From Parasalinivibrio latis (GTDB taxonomy: Bacteria; Pseudomonadota; Gammaproteobacteria; Enterobacterales; Vibrionaceae): a DNA stretch of 64,000 nt. The notes below the pieces were generated by a model that had not been told where the DNA came from, did no database searches, and worked only from the letters and a program-made list of their open reading frames with translations. Positions 17,289 to 24,991 of the stretch are shown in pieces. Where the stretch lies: assembly GCF_036825535.1 (NCBI RefSeq), contig NZ_CP098812.1, forward strand, positions 930,001 to 994,000, given 5' to 3'. A program made the position numbers and the translations under genes. Position 1 is the first letter of the stretch, and the number at the start of each line of letters is the position of its first letter.

Positions 17289-17301
17289 GTAATTAAATTA
17301 C
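17289..17301. promoter_or_regulatory. HexR-type palindrome 1
   Basis: GTAATTAAATTAC, preceded by T, matches the core of the HexR operator described for Shewanella and vibrios (TGTAATTAAATTACA). It lies between the chemoreceptor gene and the CRP site and could affect either direction. A degraded third copy, GTAATTTGAATGC, lies at 17312-17324. Confidence 0.6.
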
Positions 17302-17337
17302 CAAAAATGGCCGTAATTTGAATGCGCGGTGAATTTA

Positions 17338-17353
17338 TGTGAGCTTGATCACT
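17338..17353. promoter_or_regulatory. CRP-cAMP binding site
   Basis: TGTGA-GCTTGA-TCACT matches the CRP consensus TGTGA-N6-TCACA at nine of ten fixed positions. Its centre (17345.5) is about 50 bases before the predicted RNA start at 17395. That is not a standard activating position, so repression is possible. Confidence 0.7.
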
Positions 17354-17359
17354 TTTAAG

Positions 17360-17388
17360 TTGTAATTAAATTACGCGATGGCTATAAT
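17360..17388 (+). promoter_or_regulatory. Promoter of the small RNA locus with overlapping HexR-type palindrome 2
   Basis: TTGTAA (17360-17365) and TATAAT (17383-17388) are 17 bases apart. A second exact GTAATTAAATTAC at 17362-17374 overlaps the -35 element, so a bound HexR-like repressor would block this promoter. Expected transcription start is near 17395. Confidence 0.7.
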
Positions 17389-17553
17389 GCAACCGAAACA
17401 TGATAGAGAAACGAGCGTTGCTTTTTTGTTCAGGGACTGAACCGGTATGCCTCCAGGGAACCGAGATCAATTCGTGGTCATGATGACCGGACAGCTCCAT
17501 GGAACTGAGCCATGCAAACGCATGTATTGGGCACTTTGATTGAGGTAATTGTT

Positions 17554-17649
17554 ATGCAAGGCATGTCTTCTAATGCGTATTGGAACCAGCGATCTGTCTA
17601 CACAGGTTCATTCCAGTACCCAGCCGCATTTGGCTACAAAAAGTCTTAA
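17554..17649 (+). CDS. 31-residue small protein, VcdP-like candidate
   Basis: A short frame starting ATG CAA GGC with GAGGT seven bases upstream, ending TAA. The peptide is rich in aromatic residues, containing NAYWNQRSVYTGSFQYP and ending FGYKKS; it has no membrane segment. Codon use is ordinary and the frame lies wholly inside the predicted 340-nucleotide RNA, between the structured leader and the C-rich tail. In V. cholerae the corresponding 29-residue VcdP binds citrate synthase GltA. If the homology holds, this would be its counterpart. A spurious frame is unlikely given the good ribosome binding site, but protein evidence is lacking. Confidence 0.65.
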   Translation: MQGMSSNAYWNQRSVYTGSFQYPAAFGYKKS

Positions 17650-17706
17650 GCGAATTTCTGTAAACAAGTTTCACCCCCGAATTATATTTTTTGGCTTTGC
17701 CACTCG

Positions 17707-17738
17707 ACGCCACCCTATGAGGTGGCGTTTTTCTTTTC
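17707..17738 (+). terminator. Terminator of the small RNA locus
   Basis: ACGCCACC / GGTGGCGT with a six-base loop and TTTTTCTTTT. It isolates the small RNA from the downstream permease gene. Confidence 0.92.
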
Positions 17739-17859
17739 TGAAACGCACCTTTCACTACTTTTTCCTTCCTGAAACACACATTTTCTGTCTTTTTCTTACC
17801 GAAGCACGAACTTTACACTTCAATTGCTTAGATATTGTTCTAACTTGTCTTTATCGCGC

Positions 17860-17920
17860 TGGAAATCGTTTGCGTCAGCGAGTAAAATCCGCGCCAATTT
17901 CTTTAGGCAAACGTTTTCCT
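17860..17920 (+). promoter_or_regulatory. Two PurR operators before the purine permease gene
   Basis: AGGCAAACGTTTTCCT at 17905-17920 fits every fixed position of the PurR consensus ANGCAANCGNTTNCNT. TGGAAATCGTTTGCGT at 17860-17875, read on the other strand, fits all but the last. The centres are 45 bases apart, just over four helical turns. Repression by PurR with guanine or hypoxanthine as corepressor is expected. Confidence 0.8.
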
Positions 17921-17968
17921 TTTTTCGCATCGGGTGAAATCAGGGTTTTTACACAGGGAAATGAGAAG

Positions 17969-19258
17969 ATGTTAGAGAATTTGTTCAAGCTCAAAGAGCA
18001 CGGTACGACAGTTCGTACTGAAGTGGTCGCAGGTTTCACTACCTTCCTGACCATGGCTTACATTATCTTCGTAAACCCTGCGATTCTGTCGGAAACCGGC
18101 ATGGACCGCGGCGCAGTTTTCGTGGCTACCTGTCTTGCAGCCGCCATTGGCTGTTTCGTCATGGGTATTCTGGCTAACTATCCGGTTGCTCAGGCTCCGG
18201 GCATGGGTCTGAACGCCTTCTTTACTTATACCGTTGTACTGCAAATGGGTCACACCTGGCAGGTGGCACTGGCGGCAGTATTCCTCTCAGGCCTTTGCTT
18301 TATTCTCCTGAGTGTCCTGAAAATCCGTGAGTGGATCATCAATTCCATCCCAGTTTCGCTGCGCACGGGTATTTCAGCCGGTATCGGACTCTTCCTTGCC
18401 CTGATTGCCCTGCAAAACGCCGGCATTGTGGTTGCCCACCCGGCGACCCTGGTTGCCATGGGGGATATCACCGCATTTGCCCCTGCGATGGCAGCTCTGG
18501 GCTTCTTCCTGACTATTGGCCTGGTTCACCGTGGTATCAAGGGTGCAGTAATGATTGCCATCCTGATTGTTACCGGCCTGGGCGTTGTCTTTGGAAACGT
18601 TGCCTTCCAGGGCGTGGTTTCCATGCCGCCAAGCATTGCGCCAACCTTCATGCAGATGGATTTTTCCGGTGCAATGGAAGTGGGCCTTATCAGCATCGTG
18701 TTTGCTTTCCTGTTTGTTGACCTGTTTGACACGGCAGGAACTTTGGTTGGTGTGGCACAGCGCGCAGATTTGCTCGACAAAGATGGTAAACTGCCGCGCC
18801 TGAACCGTGCGCTGCTGGCAGACAGTACTGCAACTTCTGTCGGTGCGATGCTGGGTACCTCCAACACCACGTCTTACATTGAAAGTATTGCCGGTGTTGC
18901 TGAAGGTGGCCGTACCGGTCTGACTGCGGTAGTGGTTGGTATCCTGTTCCTGGCTGCGCTGTTCCTTTCGCCTCTGGCAGGTATGGTTCCTGCGTACGCG
19001 ACTGCCGGTGCACTGTTCTATGTGGCGATTCTGATGATGTCCGGCCTTGTCAGTGTGAACTGGCGTGACCTGACTGAAGCGGCACCTGTTGTTGTGGTGT
19101 GTCTGCTGATGCCACTGACTTACTCCATTGCCAGCGGTATCGGCCTTGGTTTTATCTCTTACTGTGCTGTGAAGCTGTTCAGTGGTAAGGGACGCGAAGT
19201 ACACATTGGTGTATGGGTACTTGCTGCACTGTTTTTCTTAAAATTCGTATTACTTTAA
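17969..19258 (+). CDS. NCS2-family purine (adenine/guanine/hypoxanthine) permease
   Basis: Inner-membrane nucleobase:proton symporter of the AzgA-like branch of NCS2, 429 residues with about 12-14 hydrophobic segments. Recognisable family stretches are VAGFTTFLTMAYIIFVNP near the N-terminus, APGMGLNAFFTY, FVDLFDTAGTLVGVA and LGTSNTTSYIESIAGVAEGG. The frame is open far upstream but the ATG at 17969 gives the standard N-terminus MLENLFKLKEHGT and excludes the PurR operators and terminator from the coding region. Closest E. coli relatives are PurP/GhxP/GhxQ; the exact base preference is unknown. Two PurR operators and the next gene, gpt, tie it to purine salvage. Confidence 0.9.
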   Translation: MLENLFKLKEHGTTVRTEVVAGFTTFLTMAYIIFVNPAILSETGMDRGAVFVATCLAAAIGCFVMGILANYPVAQAPGMGLNAFFTYTVVLQMGHTWQVALAAVFLSGLCFILLSVLKIREWIINSIPVSLRTGISAGIGLFLALIALQNAGIVVAHPATLVAMGDITAFAPAMAALGFFLTIGLVHRGIKGAVMIAILIVTGLGVVFGNVAFQGVVSMPPSIAPTFMQMDFSGAMEVGLISIVFAFLFVDLFDTAGTLVGVAQRADLLDKDGKLPRLNRALLADSTATSVGAMLGTSNTTSYIESIAGVAEGGRTGLTAVVVGILFLAALFLSPLAGMVPAYATAGALFYVAILMMSGLVSVNWRDLTEAAPVVVVCLLMPLTYSIASGIGLGFISYCAVKLFSGKGREVHIGVWVLAALFFLKFVLL

Positions 19259-19320
19259 TCGTTCTTGGATGAGCGGTTTTGAACTATAGTTGACGACTAT
19301 CGTCACGAGGTTTGTTGTTT

Positions 19321-19785
19321 ATGGCCAATAAGTTTGTAATTACCTGGGATAATATGCAGATGTACACCCGTCAACTGGCGGAACGTCTGCTGCCTGCAGA
19401 TAAATGGACCGGTATTATCGCGGTTAGCCGTGGTGGTCTGGTACCAGCGGCGATTCTGGCGCGTGAGCTGGGCATTCGTCATGTAGATACCGTGTGTATC
19501 TCCAGCTACGACCACAGCCACCAACGCGATATGCGGGTTTTGAAAAAAGCCGAAGGTGATGGTGAAGGTTTCATCGTGATCGACGATCTGGTTGATACCG
19601 GTGGTACTGCTCAGGCCATTCGCGAAATGTATCCAAAAGCGTGGTTTGTAACCGTATGTGCCAAGCCTGCAGGCAAGCACCTGGTTGATGACTATGTTGT
19701 AGACATCCCGCAGGATACCTGGATTGAACAGCCTTGGGATATGGGTGTAACTTTCGTTGAGCCAATCGCTTCACGCAAGGAATAA
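19321..19785 (+). CDS. gpt: Xanthine-guanine phosphoribosyltransferase
   Basis: Purine salvage enzyme (154 residues) that joins PRPP to guanine, xanthine or hypoxanthine to make GMP, XMP or IMP. The PRPP loop FIVIDDLVDTGGTAQ is at about 84-98, the SRGGLVPAA loop at 36-44 and the base-binding YVVDIPQDTWIEQPW near the C-terminus. Sequence and length match E. coli Gpt. The ATG at 19321 is preceded by ACGAGG. It follows the purine permease by 62 bases without a terminator, so import and salvage are probably expressed together, and ends at a strong terminator. Confidence 0.96.
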   Translation: MANKFVITWDNMQMYTRQLAERLLPADKWTGIIAVSRGGLVPAAILARELGIRHVDTVCISSYDHSHQRDMRVLKKAEGDGEGFIVIDDLVDTGGTAQAIREMYPKAWFVTVCAKPAGKHLVDDYVVDIPQDTWIEQPWDMGVTFVEPIASRKE

Positions 19786-19806
19786 TCCCTCGCCAACTGA
19801 ATTAGC

Positions 19807-19832
19807 AAAAAGGCCCTCCGGGGCCTTTTTTT
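19807..19832 (+). terminator. Terminator after gpt
   Basis: AAAGGCCC TCCG GGGCCTTT stem followed by a T-run, 20 bases after the gpt stop. Confidence 0.92.
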
Positions 19833-20048
19833 GTGCTTAATTCTCTATGGATTGATGCACCGGCCTGTCTTGGGGGTATGATGTAGCGAATTTCCCGGGA
19901 AATCCGGGCTAAATTGTGCGCCCAATTACGTAAATTCGCACTGATGCGGGATAGTATATCCAGACAGCTTCTGTATCCGGTCACTTTCGGTATACAGCTG
20001 CAGTTTCGATATACATTTGGACAGCAATACAGACCTACCGGAGGATGC

Positions 20049-21293
20049 GTGACATCTTCAGAATCAGAAAACCTCTCAATCAAACTATTCAAAAAACAGA
20101 AAGAGGCCGCAGAAACATCAACGCTTATTGGCAGCTTGGTCAAGTCGCCATTCAGTAACCCTATTGACGGTGAAAATGAAGCGAACTGGTACCGGATGCT
20201 GCGCCGTCCGCAATGGGTATGGCAAGGGGTCGAGCCCCTGGAGATGGAAGAGATCTTCGCCCGGATTGCCGCGAGTACCAACCCGCGCAGTCATGAAGGG
20301 CTGCTTGATACTGTTATTGGCAACCGCTCGGGAAACTGGGTTTATGAGTGGACCAATGCCGGTATGCGTTACCAGCGGGACGCCATTGCGCTTGCAGACA
20401 AAAAAGACCTCGATGCGGCATTCCTCGCATGGATGAAAGCCAGTATTTATTTTACCGTTGCGTCTTACCCGCACCTGAAAGGGGACCCGCTCGGGTTGCA
20501 ATCAGAAACCCTGGCGTACAAGGCGTTCAAGGAAGCGGTTGCACTTCGCCCTTACCGTGTCCGCAGTATTGAAACCCGGCTTAACGGCAAGGCGCTGCAA
20601 GGTTTCCTGATGGTGCCGCATACGGATCACCCGGTGCCAACCATTATTGTCAGTGGTGGCCTGGATACCCTGCAGATTGAGTTGTGGAAACTGTTTGAGA
20701 ACTACCTGGCGCCTGCCGGGTTTGCCATGATGTGTGTGGATATGCCGTCCGTCGGCTACAGCCAGCACTGGAATTTCACTGAAGACACCAGTGCACTGCA
20801 CCAGGCTTTGCTGGATGAAGTGGAACGCCAGCCTTGGGTTGCGCCGGGCAGGATCGGTGTGATGGGGATGCGTTTTGGCGCCAATGCGGCTATCCGGCTT
20901 TCATTTGTTGAACAGCAACGTATCAGCTCATGCGTATCGCTTGGTGGTGTTTTCCACAGTGCACTGACAGACAGAAAGCGCCTGCAGACAATGCCGCCGA
21001 TGTACCTGGATATGATGGCATCGCGCCTCGGTGTTGAACCAACTGCATCAATGATTACCCGGTTGCAGGCGTGGTCCCTGAAAAATCAGGGGCTGCTGAG
21101 CGGGCGCAAGACACAGGTGCCGATTCTGGCACTGAGTCTCAAAGACGACCCGGTTTGCCCGCACAGTGACAACCAGATGGCGGCCATGTGGAGCGTAGGT
21201 GGCAAAGCGGTCAGTGTGAAAACTACCCGCAGACATGACGGCTATCACGAAGCCCTCAAACGGGCTGTAGACTGGTTTAAACAGACATTATGA
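20049..21293 (+). CDS. frsA: FrsA (fermentation-respiration switch protein), alpha/beta-hydrolase fold
   Basis: A 414-residue protein of the FrsA/YafA family, an alpha/beta-hydrolase-fold protein first described as a partner of unphosphorylated enzyme IIA-Glc in the glucose PTS; cofactor-independent decarboxylase and esterase claims are debated. The nucleophile elbow reads GVMGMRFGANAA, so the usual serine of GxSxG is absent, as in other FrsA proteins. TIIVSGGLDTLQIE and the C-terminal HDGYHEALKRAVDWF are family marks. The frame is open to 19914, but GTG at 20049 has CGGAGG in ideal position and gives the usual length. Its place before crl and proBA is conserved in vibrios. Confidence 0.9.
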   Translation: MTSSESENLSIKLFKKQKEAAETSTLIGSLVKSPFSNPIDGENEANWYRMLRRPQWVWQGVEPLEMEEIFARIAASTNPRSHEGLLDTVIGNRSGNWVYEWTNAGMRYQRDAIALADKKDLDAAFLAWMKASIYFTVASYPHLKGDPLGLQSETLAYKAFKEAVALRPYRVRSIETRLNGKALQGFLMVPHTDHPVPTIIVSGGLDTLQIELWKLFENYLAPAGFAMMCVDMPSVGYSQHWNFTEDTSALHQALLDEVERQPWVAPGRIGVMGMRFGANAAIRLSFVEQQRISSCVSLGGVFHSALTDRKRLQTMPPMYLDMMASRLGVEPTASMITRLQAWSLKNQGLLSGRKTQVPILALSLKDDPVCPHSDNQMAAMWSVGGKAVSVKTTRRHDGYHEALKRAVDWFKQTL

Positions 21294-21394
21294 AACATGA
21301 CTCACCAATCATTGTGGGAAATTCATCATAACAAGCTGCTTGAGTCACTGATAATAAGTTGTTAAAAAAGGAATAACAGTGACAAGGAGGTTCT

Positions 21395-21799
21395 ATGGCA
21401 GAACAGAACGGCTTCCCCCCATACGGTAAGTTGATTAATAAGTTTGCTGCGATTGGCCCGTACCTTCGGGACAAGAAATCCAGCCAGGAAATGTTCTTTT
21501 TTGATTGCCTGGCAGTATGTGTCAATGCAAAAAAATCACCGGAAAAGCGTGAGTTCTGGGGCTGGTGGCTGGAGCTGAAACCAACCGAAACCGGTTTTGA
21601 GTACAGTTACCAATTTGGTCGTTTCGACGAAGCCGGGAATTGGCAAAACGATAAAGTACCTGCGAAATACGTAGAAGAGGTGTCGGCAACAGCATCCTCA
21701 TTCTATGAGAAACTCAAGTCTGTGATTGAAGAAGAATTCAGTCTCGACGTCCAACCTGCGCCATCGTTAAAAGAGGCTTCTTTGGGCTCAGCTGCCTGA
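21395..21799 (+). CDS. crl: Sigma factor-binding protein Crl
   Basis: Small cytosolic protein (134 residues) that binds RpoS and favours formation of RpoS-RNA polymerase, aiding stationary-phase genes. Conserved Crl segments are visible: GKLINKFAAIGPYLR at the N-terminus, FFFDCLAVCVNAKKSPEKREFWGWWLEL and YSYQFGRFDEAGNW. A strong AAGGAGG precedes the ATG. It lies alone between frsA and proB, its usual vibrio position, with its own upstream region of about 100 bases. Confidence 0.93.
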   Translation: MAEQNGFPPYGKLINKFAAIGPYLRDKKSSQEMFFFDCLAVCVNAKKSPEKREFWGWWLELKPTETGFEYSYQFGRFDEAGNWQNDKVPAKYVEEVSATASSFYEKLKSVIEEEFSLDVQPAPSLKEASLGSAA

Positions 21800-21887
21800 T
21801 TCTCTTTTAACCGCCTAAAATCACTTGTTATCCGGGCTGGGTATTGATAAAAGAAGGGTTCTTTTTCTTTTATTTTCCACCAGTCCG

Positions 21888-23060
21888 ATGTCAGGCGATC
21901 ATATAAATAATGAAGGGCGCGACAACACCGCGCTAACTGAGAATAAAACTCACGCTGAAAAGCAAACAGTTGTTATCAAGCTGGGTACCAGTGTGCTTAC
22001 CGGCGGCTCTCTCAAACTAGACAGAGCCCATATGGTAGAGCTGGTACGTCAGTGTGCCATGCTGAAAAAGGAAGGTCACAAGGTCATTGTCGTCACATCC
22101 GGTGCAATTGCAGCCGGCCGTGAACACCTTGATTACCCTCAGTTGCCCAACTCTGTCTCTTATAAGCAGATGCTGGCTTCAGTAGGACAGAGCCGCCTGA
22201 TCCAGACATGGGAAAGCCTGTTCGAACTTTATGGCATCCATATTGGCCAGATGCTGTTGACCCGAGCTGACCTTGATGACCGCGAACGTTTCCTGAATGC
22301 CCGCGATATGCTGCGTGCGCTGCTGGACCACGGCATTGTCCCGGTTGTAAACGAGAACGATGCTGTTGCCACTGCTGAGATTAAAGTGGGTGACAACGAT
22401 AACCTTTCTGCCCTGGTTGGTATTCTGGCAGAAGCCGATAAATTGCTGCTTCTGACCGACCAGCCTGGCCTTTTTACCGCCGATCCCCGCACCAACCCGG
22501 AAGCGGAATTAATCCGCGAAGTCCGTACCATTGATGAAACCCTGCGCAAACTTGCTGGGGACAGCGTCAGCGGACTGGGTACGGGCGGAATGGCAACCAA
22601 GCTGCAGGCGGCTGATGTTGCCCGCCGTGCCGGTATAGAGGTGACCATTGCAGCCGGACGCCGTCCGGATGTGGCGCTGGATCTGGTAGCCGGTAAAACG
22701 ATCGGTACCCGCTTCCTGCCGCTGGCCTCACCGCTTGAGAGCCGGAAACGCTGGATTCTGGCCGGTCCCCCTCCGGGTGGTACAATTTACATTGATGCCG
22801 GGGCGGCAAGCGCCGTAATGGAACGCCACAGCAGCCTTCTGCCAAAGGGTATTGCCCGTGTGGACGGCAATTTCGACCGCGGTGCGGTTGCCCGCGTCTG
22901 TGACCAGGAAGGTAAACTTCTTGCCCGTGGCATTTGCCGTTACGCCAGCAAAGATCTGGCGAAGATTGCCGGCAAGCACAGCCAGGATTTCCTGGAAGTT
23001 TTAGGATTTGAATACGGCTCGGTGGCGATTCACCGGGATGATTTAGTAGTAATTGATTAA
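21888..23060 (+). CDS. proB: Glutamate 5-kinase ProB
   Basis: First enzyme of proline synthesis: phosphorylates glutamate to glutamyl 5-phosphate. The amino-acid kinase domain starts at VVIKLGTSVLTGGSLKL and includes VVTSGAIAAGREHL, NENDAVATAEIKVGDNDNLSA and GLGTGGMATKLQAADVARRAG; a C-terminal PUA domain (from about residue 285) ends FEYGSVAIHRDDLVVID. The start is uncertain: ATG at 21888 gives 390 residues with a 20-residue polar extension and no clear ribosome binding site, while an upstream in-frame TTG at 21825 is less likely. It is 12 bases before proA, forming the proBA operon. Confidence 0.93.
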   Translation: MSGDHINNEGRDNTALTENKTHAEKQTVVIKLGTSVLTGGSLKLDRAHMVELVRQCAMLKKEGHKVIVVTSGAIAAGREHLDYPQLPNSVSYKQMLASVGQSRLIQTWESLFELYGIHIGQMLLTRADLDDRERFLNARDMLRALLDHGIVPVVNENDAVATAEIKVGDNDNLSALVGILAEADKLLLLTDQPGLFTADPRTNPEAELIREVRTIDETLRKLAGDSVSGLGTGGMATKLQAADVARRAGIEVTIAAGRRPDVALDLVAGKTIGTRFLPLASPLESRKRWILAGPPPGGTIYIDAGAASAVMERHSSLLPKGIARVDGNFDRGAVARVCDQEGKLLARGICRYASKDLAKIAGKHSQDFLEVLGFEYGSVAIHRDDLVVID

Positions 23061-23072
23061 AAGGGAGCCACT

Positions 23073-24326
23073 GTGAGCTTACAAGCGATGGGGCAAGCTG
23101 CCCAACAAGCCGCCTACCAGCTGGCAACAGTATCAACAGCCGTAAAGAACCAGGCGCTGGCGGTGATTGCCGATGAGCTGGAAGCCAACCTGGAAAGCAT
23201 CCTGGCCGCGAATACGCAGGATCTGGATGCTGCGCGTGCGTCCGGTATGTCTGAGGCGTTGCTGGACCGCCTGATGCTTAACGAAGCCCGTCTCAAAGGT
23301 ATTGCCTCTGACGTGCGAAACGTTATTTCCTTGAAAGATCCTGTGGGTGCCGAAATGGATACCTGCGTGCTGGATAACGGGATGACCCTGTCCAAGCGCC
23401 GTGAACCGATTGGCGTTATCGGTGTGATTTATGAAGCACGCCCTAACGTGACTATCGACATCGCATCCCTGTGCCTGAAAACAGGTAACGCAAGTATCCT
23501 CCGTGGTGGCCGTGAGACCTTCCACTCAAACATGGCGCTGGTGAAAGTTATCCAGACTGCGCTTGAAAAAACCGGTTTGCCTGCGGCTTCCGTTCAGTAC
23601 ATTGAAAAGCCTGACCGCGAGCTGGTAGCTGAGCTGCTGCACATGGATCAGTACGTAGATATGATTATCCCTCGTGGTGGTGCCGGCCTGCACAAGATGT
23701 GTAAGGAGAACAGCACTATCCCGGTTATCATCGGCGGTTTCGGTATCAGCCATGTCTTCGTAGACGAGACGGCTGATCTGACCCGTTCAGTGGACGTGGT
23801 AATCAACAGCAAGGTACAGCGTCCTTCTGCCTGTAACGCCCTGGATACGCTGCTGGTGCATGAAGCCGTCGCAGCAGAATTCCTGCCTGCACTGGTAACG
23901 CGCCTGAACCAAGACAAGGTGACGGTTGTTGCTGATGCCTCAGCGAAAGGTTTTGTCGGTTCTGCTGATTCCCTGCGTGATGCAGAAGAGGGGGATTTTG
24001 ATACCGAATGGCTGGCTTACACGCTGGGTATCAAGGTTGTCAGCAATGTTGAAGAAGCGCTGGAGCATATGCGTGTGCACAACGCCAGCCACTCGGATGC
24101 CATCCTGACAAACAGCCTGCAAAATGCTGAGAAGTTCATTAACAGTGCCGGTTCTGCGGCTGTTTATGTGAATGCCTCAACCCGCTTTACCGATGGTGCG
24201 CAATTTGGCCTGGGCGCTGAGGTGGCTGTTTCCACCCAGAAGCTCCATGCCCGAGGACCTATGGGCCTGGATGAGCTCACTACCTATAAGTGGGTGGGTA
24301 AGGCTGATTACCTCTGCCGCAGCTGA
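23073..24326 (+). CDS. proA: Gamma-glutamyl phosphate reductase ProA
   Basis: NADPH-dependent second enzyme of proline synthesis, 417 residues, making glutamate 5-semialdehyde from glutamyl phosphate. ALDH-superfamily marks are RREPIGVIGVIYEARPNVT, LRGGRETFHSN, the catalytic cysteine in QRPSACNALDTLLVH (about 255) and GLGAEVAVSTQKLHARGPMG at the C-terminus. The start is a GTG preceded by AAGGGAG. It probably channels the unstable intermediate with ProB. A terminator follows. Confidence 0.95.
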   Translation: MSLQAMGQAAQQAAYQLATVSTAVKNQALAVIADELEANLESILAANTQDLDAARASGMSEALLDRLMLNEARLKGIASDVRNVISLKDPVGAEMDTCVLDNGMTLSKRREPIGVIGVIYEARPNVTIDIASLCLKTGNASILRGGRETFHSNMALVKVIQTALEKTGLPAASVQYIEKPDRELVAELLHMDQYVDMIIPRGGAGLHKMCKENSTIPVIIGGFGISHVFVDETADLTRSVDVVINSKVQRPSACNALDTLLVHEAVAAEFLPALVTRLNQDKVTVVADASAKGFVGSADSLRDAEEGDFDTEWLAYTLGIKVVSNVEEALEHMRVHNASHSDAILTNSLQNAEKFINSAGSAAVYVNASTRFTDGAQFGLGAEVAVSTQKLHARGPMGLDELTTYKWVGKADYLCRS

Positions 24327-24354
24327 TCCCTGCGGAATTGAAGGTGTCACTGAC

Positions 24355-24379
24355 AAAAAGGCGCTTCGGCGCCTTTTTT
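24355..24379. terminator. Terminator after proA
   Basis: AAAAAGGCGC TTCG GCGCCTTTTTT: a tetraloop hairpin with runs on both sides, able to serve proA and the opposing VOC gene. Confidence 0.93.
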
Positions 24380-24398
24380 CTGCCTGTACGAAAGAAGC

Positions 24399-24770
24399 TC
24401 AGGCCGGCCCTTGCAACAACGTCAGGACATTTCCATCCGGATCCTTGAAGTGTGCCAGCATCCCTCCCCAGGGCTGAGGCTCTGGTGGCAGTAAAAAGTC
24501 GATACCTTTGGCGGTTAACTCCCGGTAAGTGTTTTCAATATCCTCAACTTCGATGGAAATACCGATAAAGCGGCCGACAAGCTCCTGGGCCTCGTCATCG
24601 CCGGGTTCCTGCCTTTCTACGGCAAGTGCAGCTCCTCCGAGGTCAAACTCTGCCCATCCGGCATCGTCAATGATACAGCGAACCGGCAGGCCAACCATGG
24701 TCTGGTAAAAGTCCACACTTTCGTCCCACTTGAAGCTGAAAATCCGTTGTGCATATAGCTTGTACTTCAC
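24399..24770 (-). CDS. VOC-superfamily (glyoxalase/bleomycin-resistance fold) protein
   Basis: A 123-residue single VOC domain with paired beta-alpha-beta-beta-beta modules. Typical landmarks are WDESVDFYQTMVGLPV (helix and first strand), WAEFDLGG, ISIEVEDIENTYRELTAKG and the closing HFKDPDGNVLTLLQ with the metal-type glutamate position replaced by leucine/glutamine, so it may not bind metal in the usual way. No specific substrate can be named; antibiotic binding, isomerase or lyase roles all exist in the family. It is a lone gene convergent with proA. Confidence 0.8.
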   Translation of the reverse strand: MKYKLYAQRIFSFKWDESVDFYQTMVGLPVRCIIDDAGWAEFDLGGAALAVERQEPGDDEAQELVGRFIGISIEVEDIENTYRELTAKGIDFLLPPEPQPWGGMLAHFKDPDGNVLTLLQGPA

Positions 24771-24991
24771 CGGGCTCCCCTCCTTTTTTATGGCTGTCAG
24801 TAAGTGCCTATTTACTATAGCCGTGGGATTTCAGGAGGACTTTTTAACCGGAAGGAATTGCTGATAAAGAACAAGTGTTTCAAATCAAAAGGATGAATCC
24901 AAAAAAGTGCGGCATAGATCGCTTAATAGGTTATGAAATATTGCGCATAATTTAACCTGGTTATTTTTAAAAAGTGTGCGGGAGAGCAAGG

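Larger units (their letters stand above)
17395..17738 (+). ncRNA. Putative dual-function small RNA, VcdRP-like
   Basis: A free-standing transcription unit of about 340 nucleotides. The leader (17428-17524) folds into a row of small hairpins, two with GGA in the loop. A 31-codon reading frame follows (17554-17649), then a tail with the C-rich stretch CACCCCCG (17672-17679) and a strong terminator. Vibrio cholerae VcdRP, as I recall it, is a CRP-repressed RNA with a 29-residue protein that stimulates citrate synthase and C-rich segments that pair with PTS transporter mRNAs. The organisation here, including the CRP site, fits that model. Identity is inferred from layout, not from an alignment. 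Confidence 0.65.

Noticed and set aside
17549..17968. N-terminal extension of the purine permease frame back to 17549
   Set aside because: It would span a terminator and two PurR operators and has no similarity to permease N-termini; the ATG at 17969 fits homologues.
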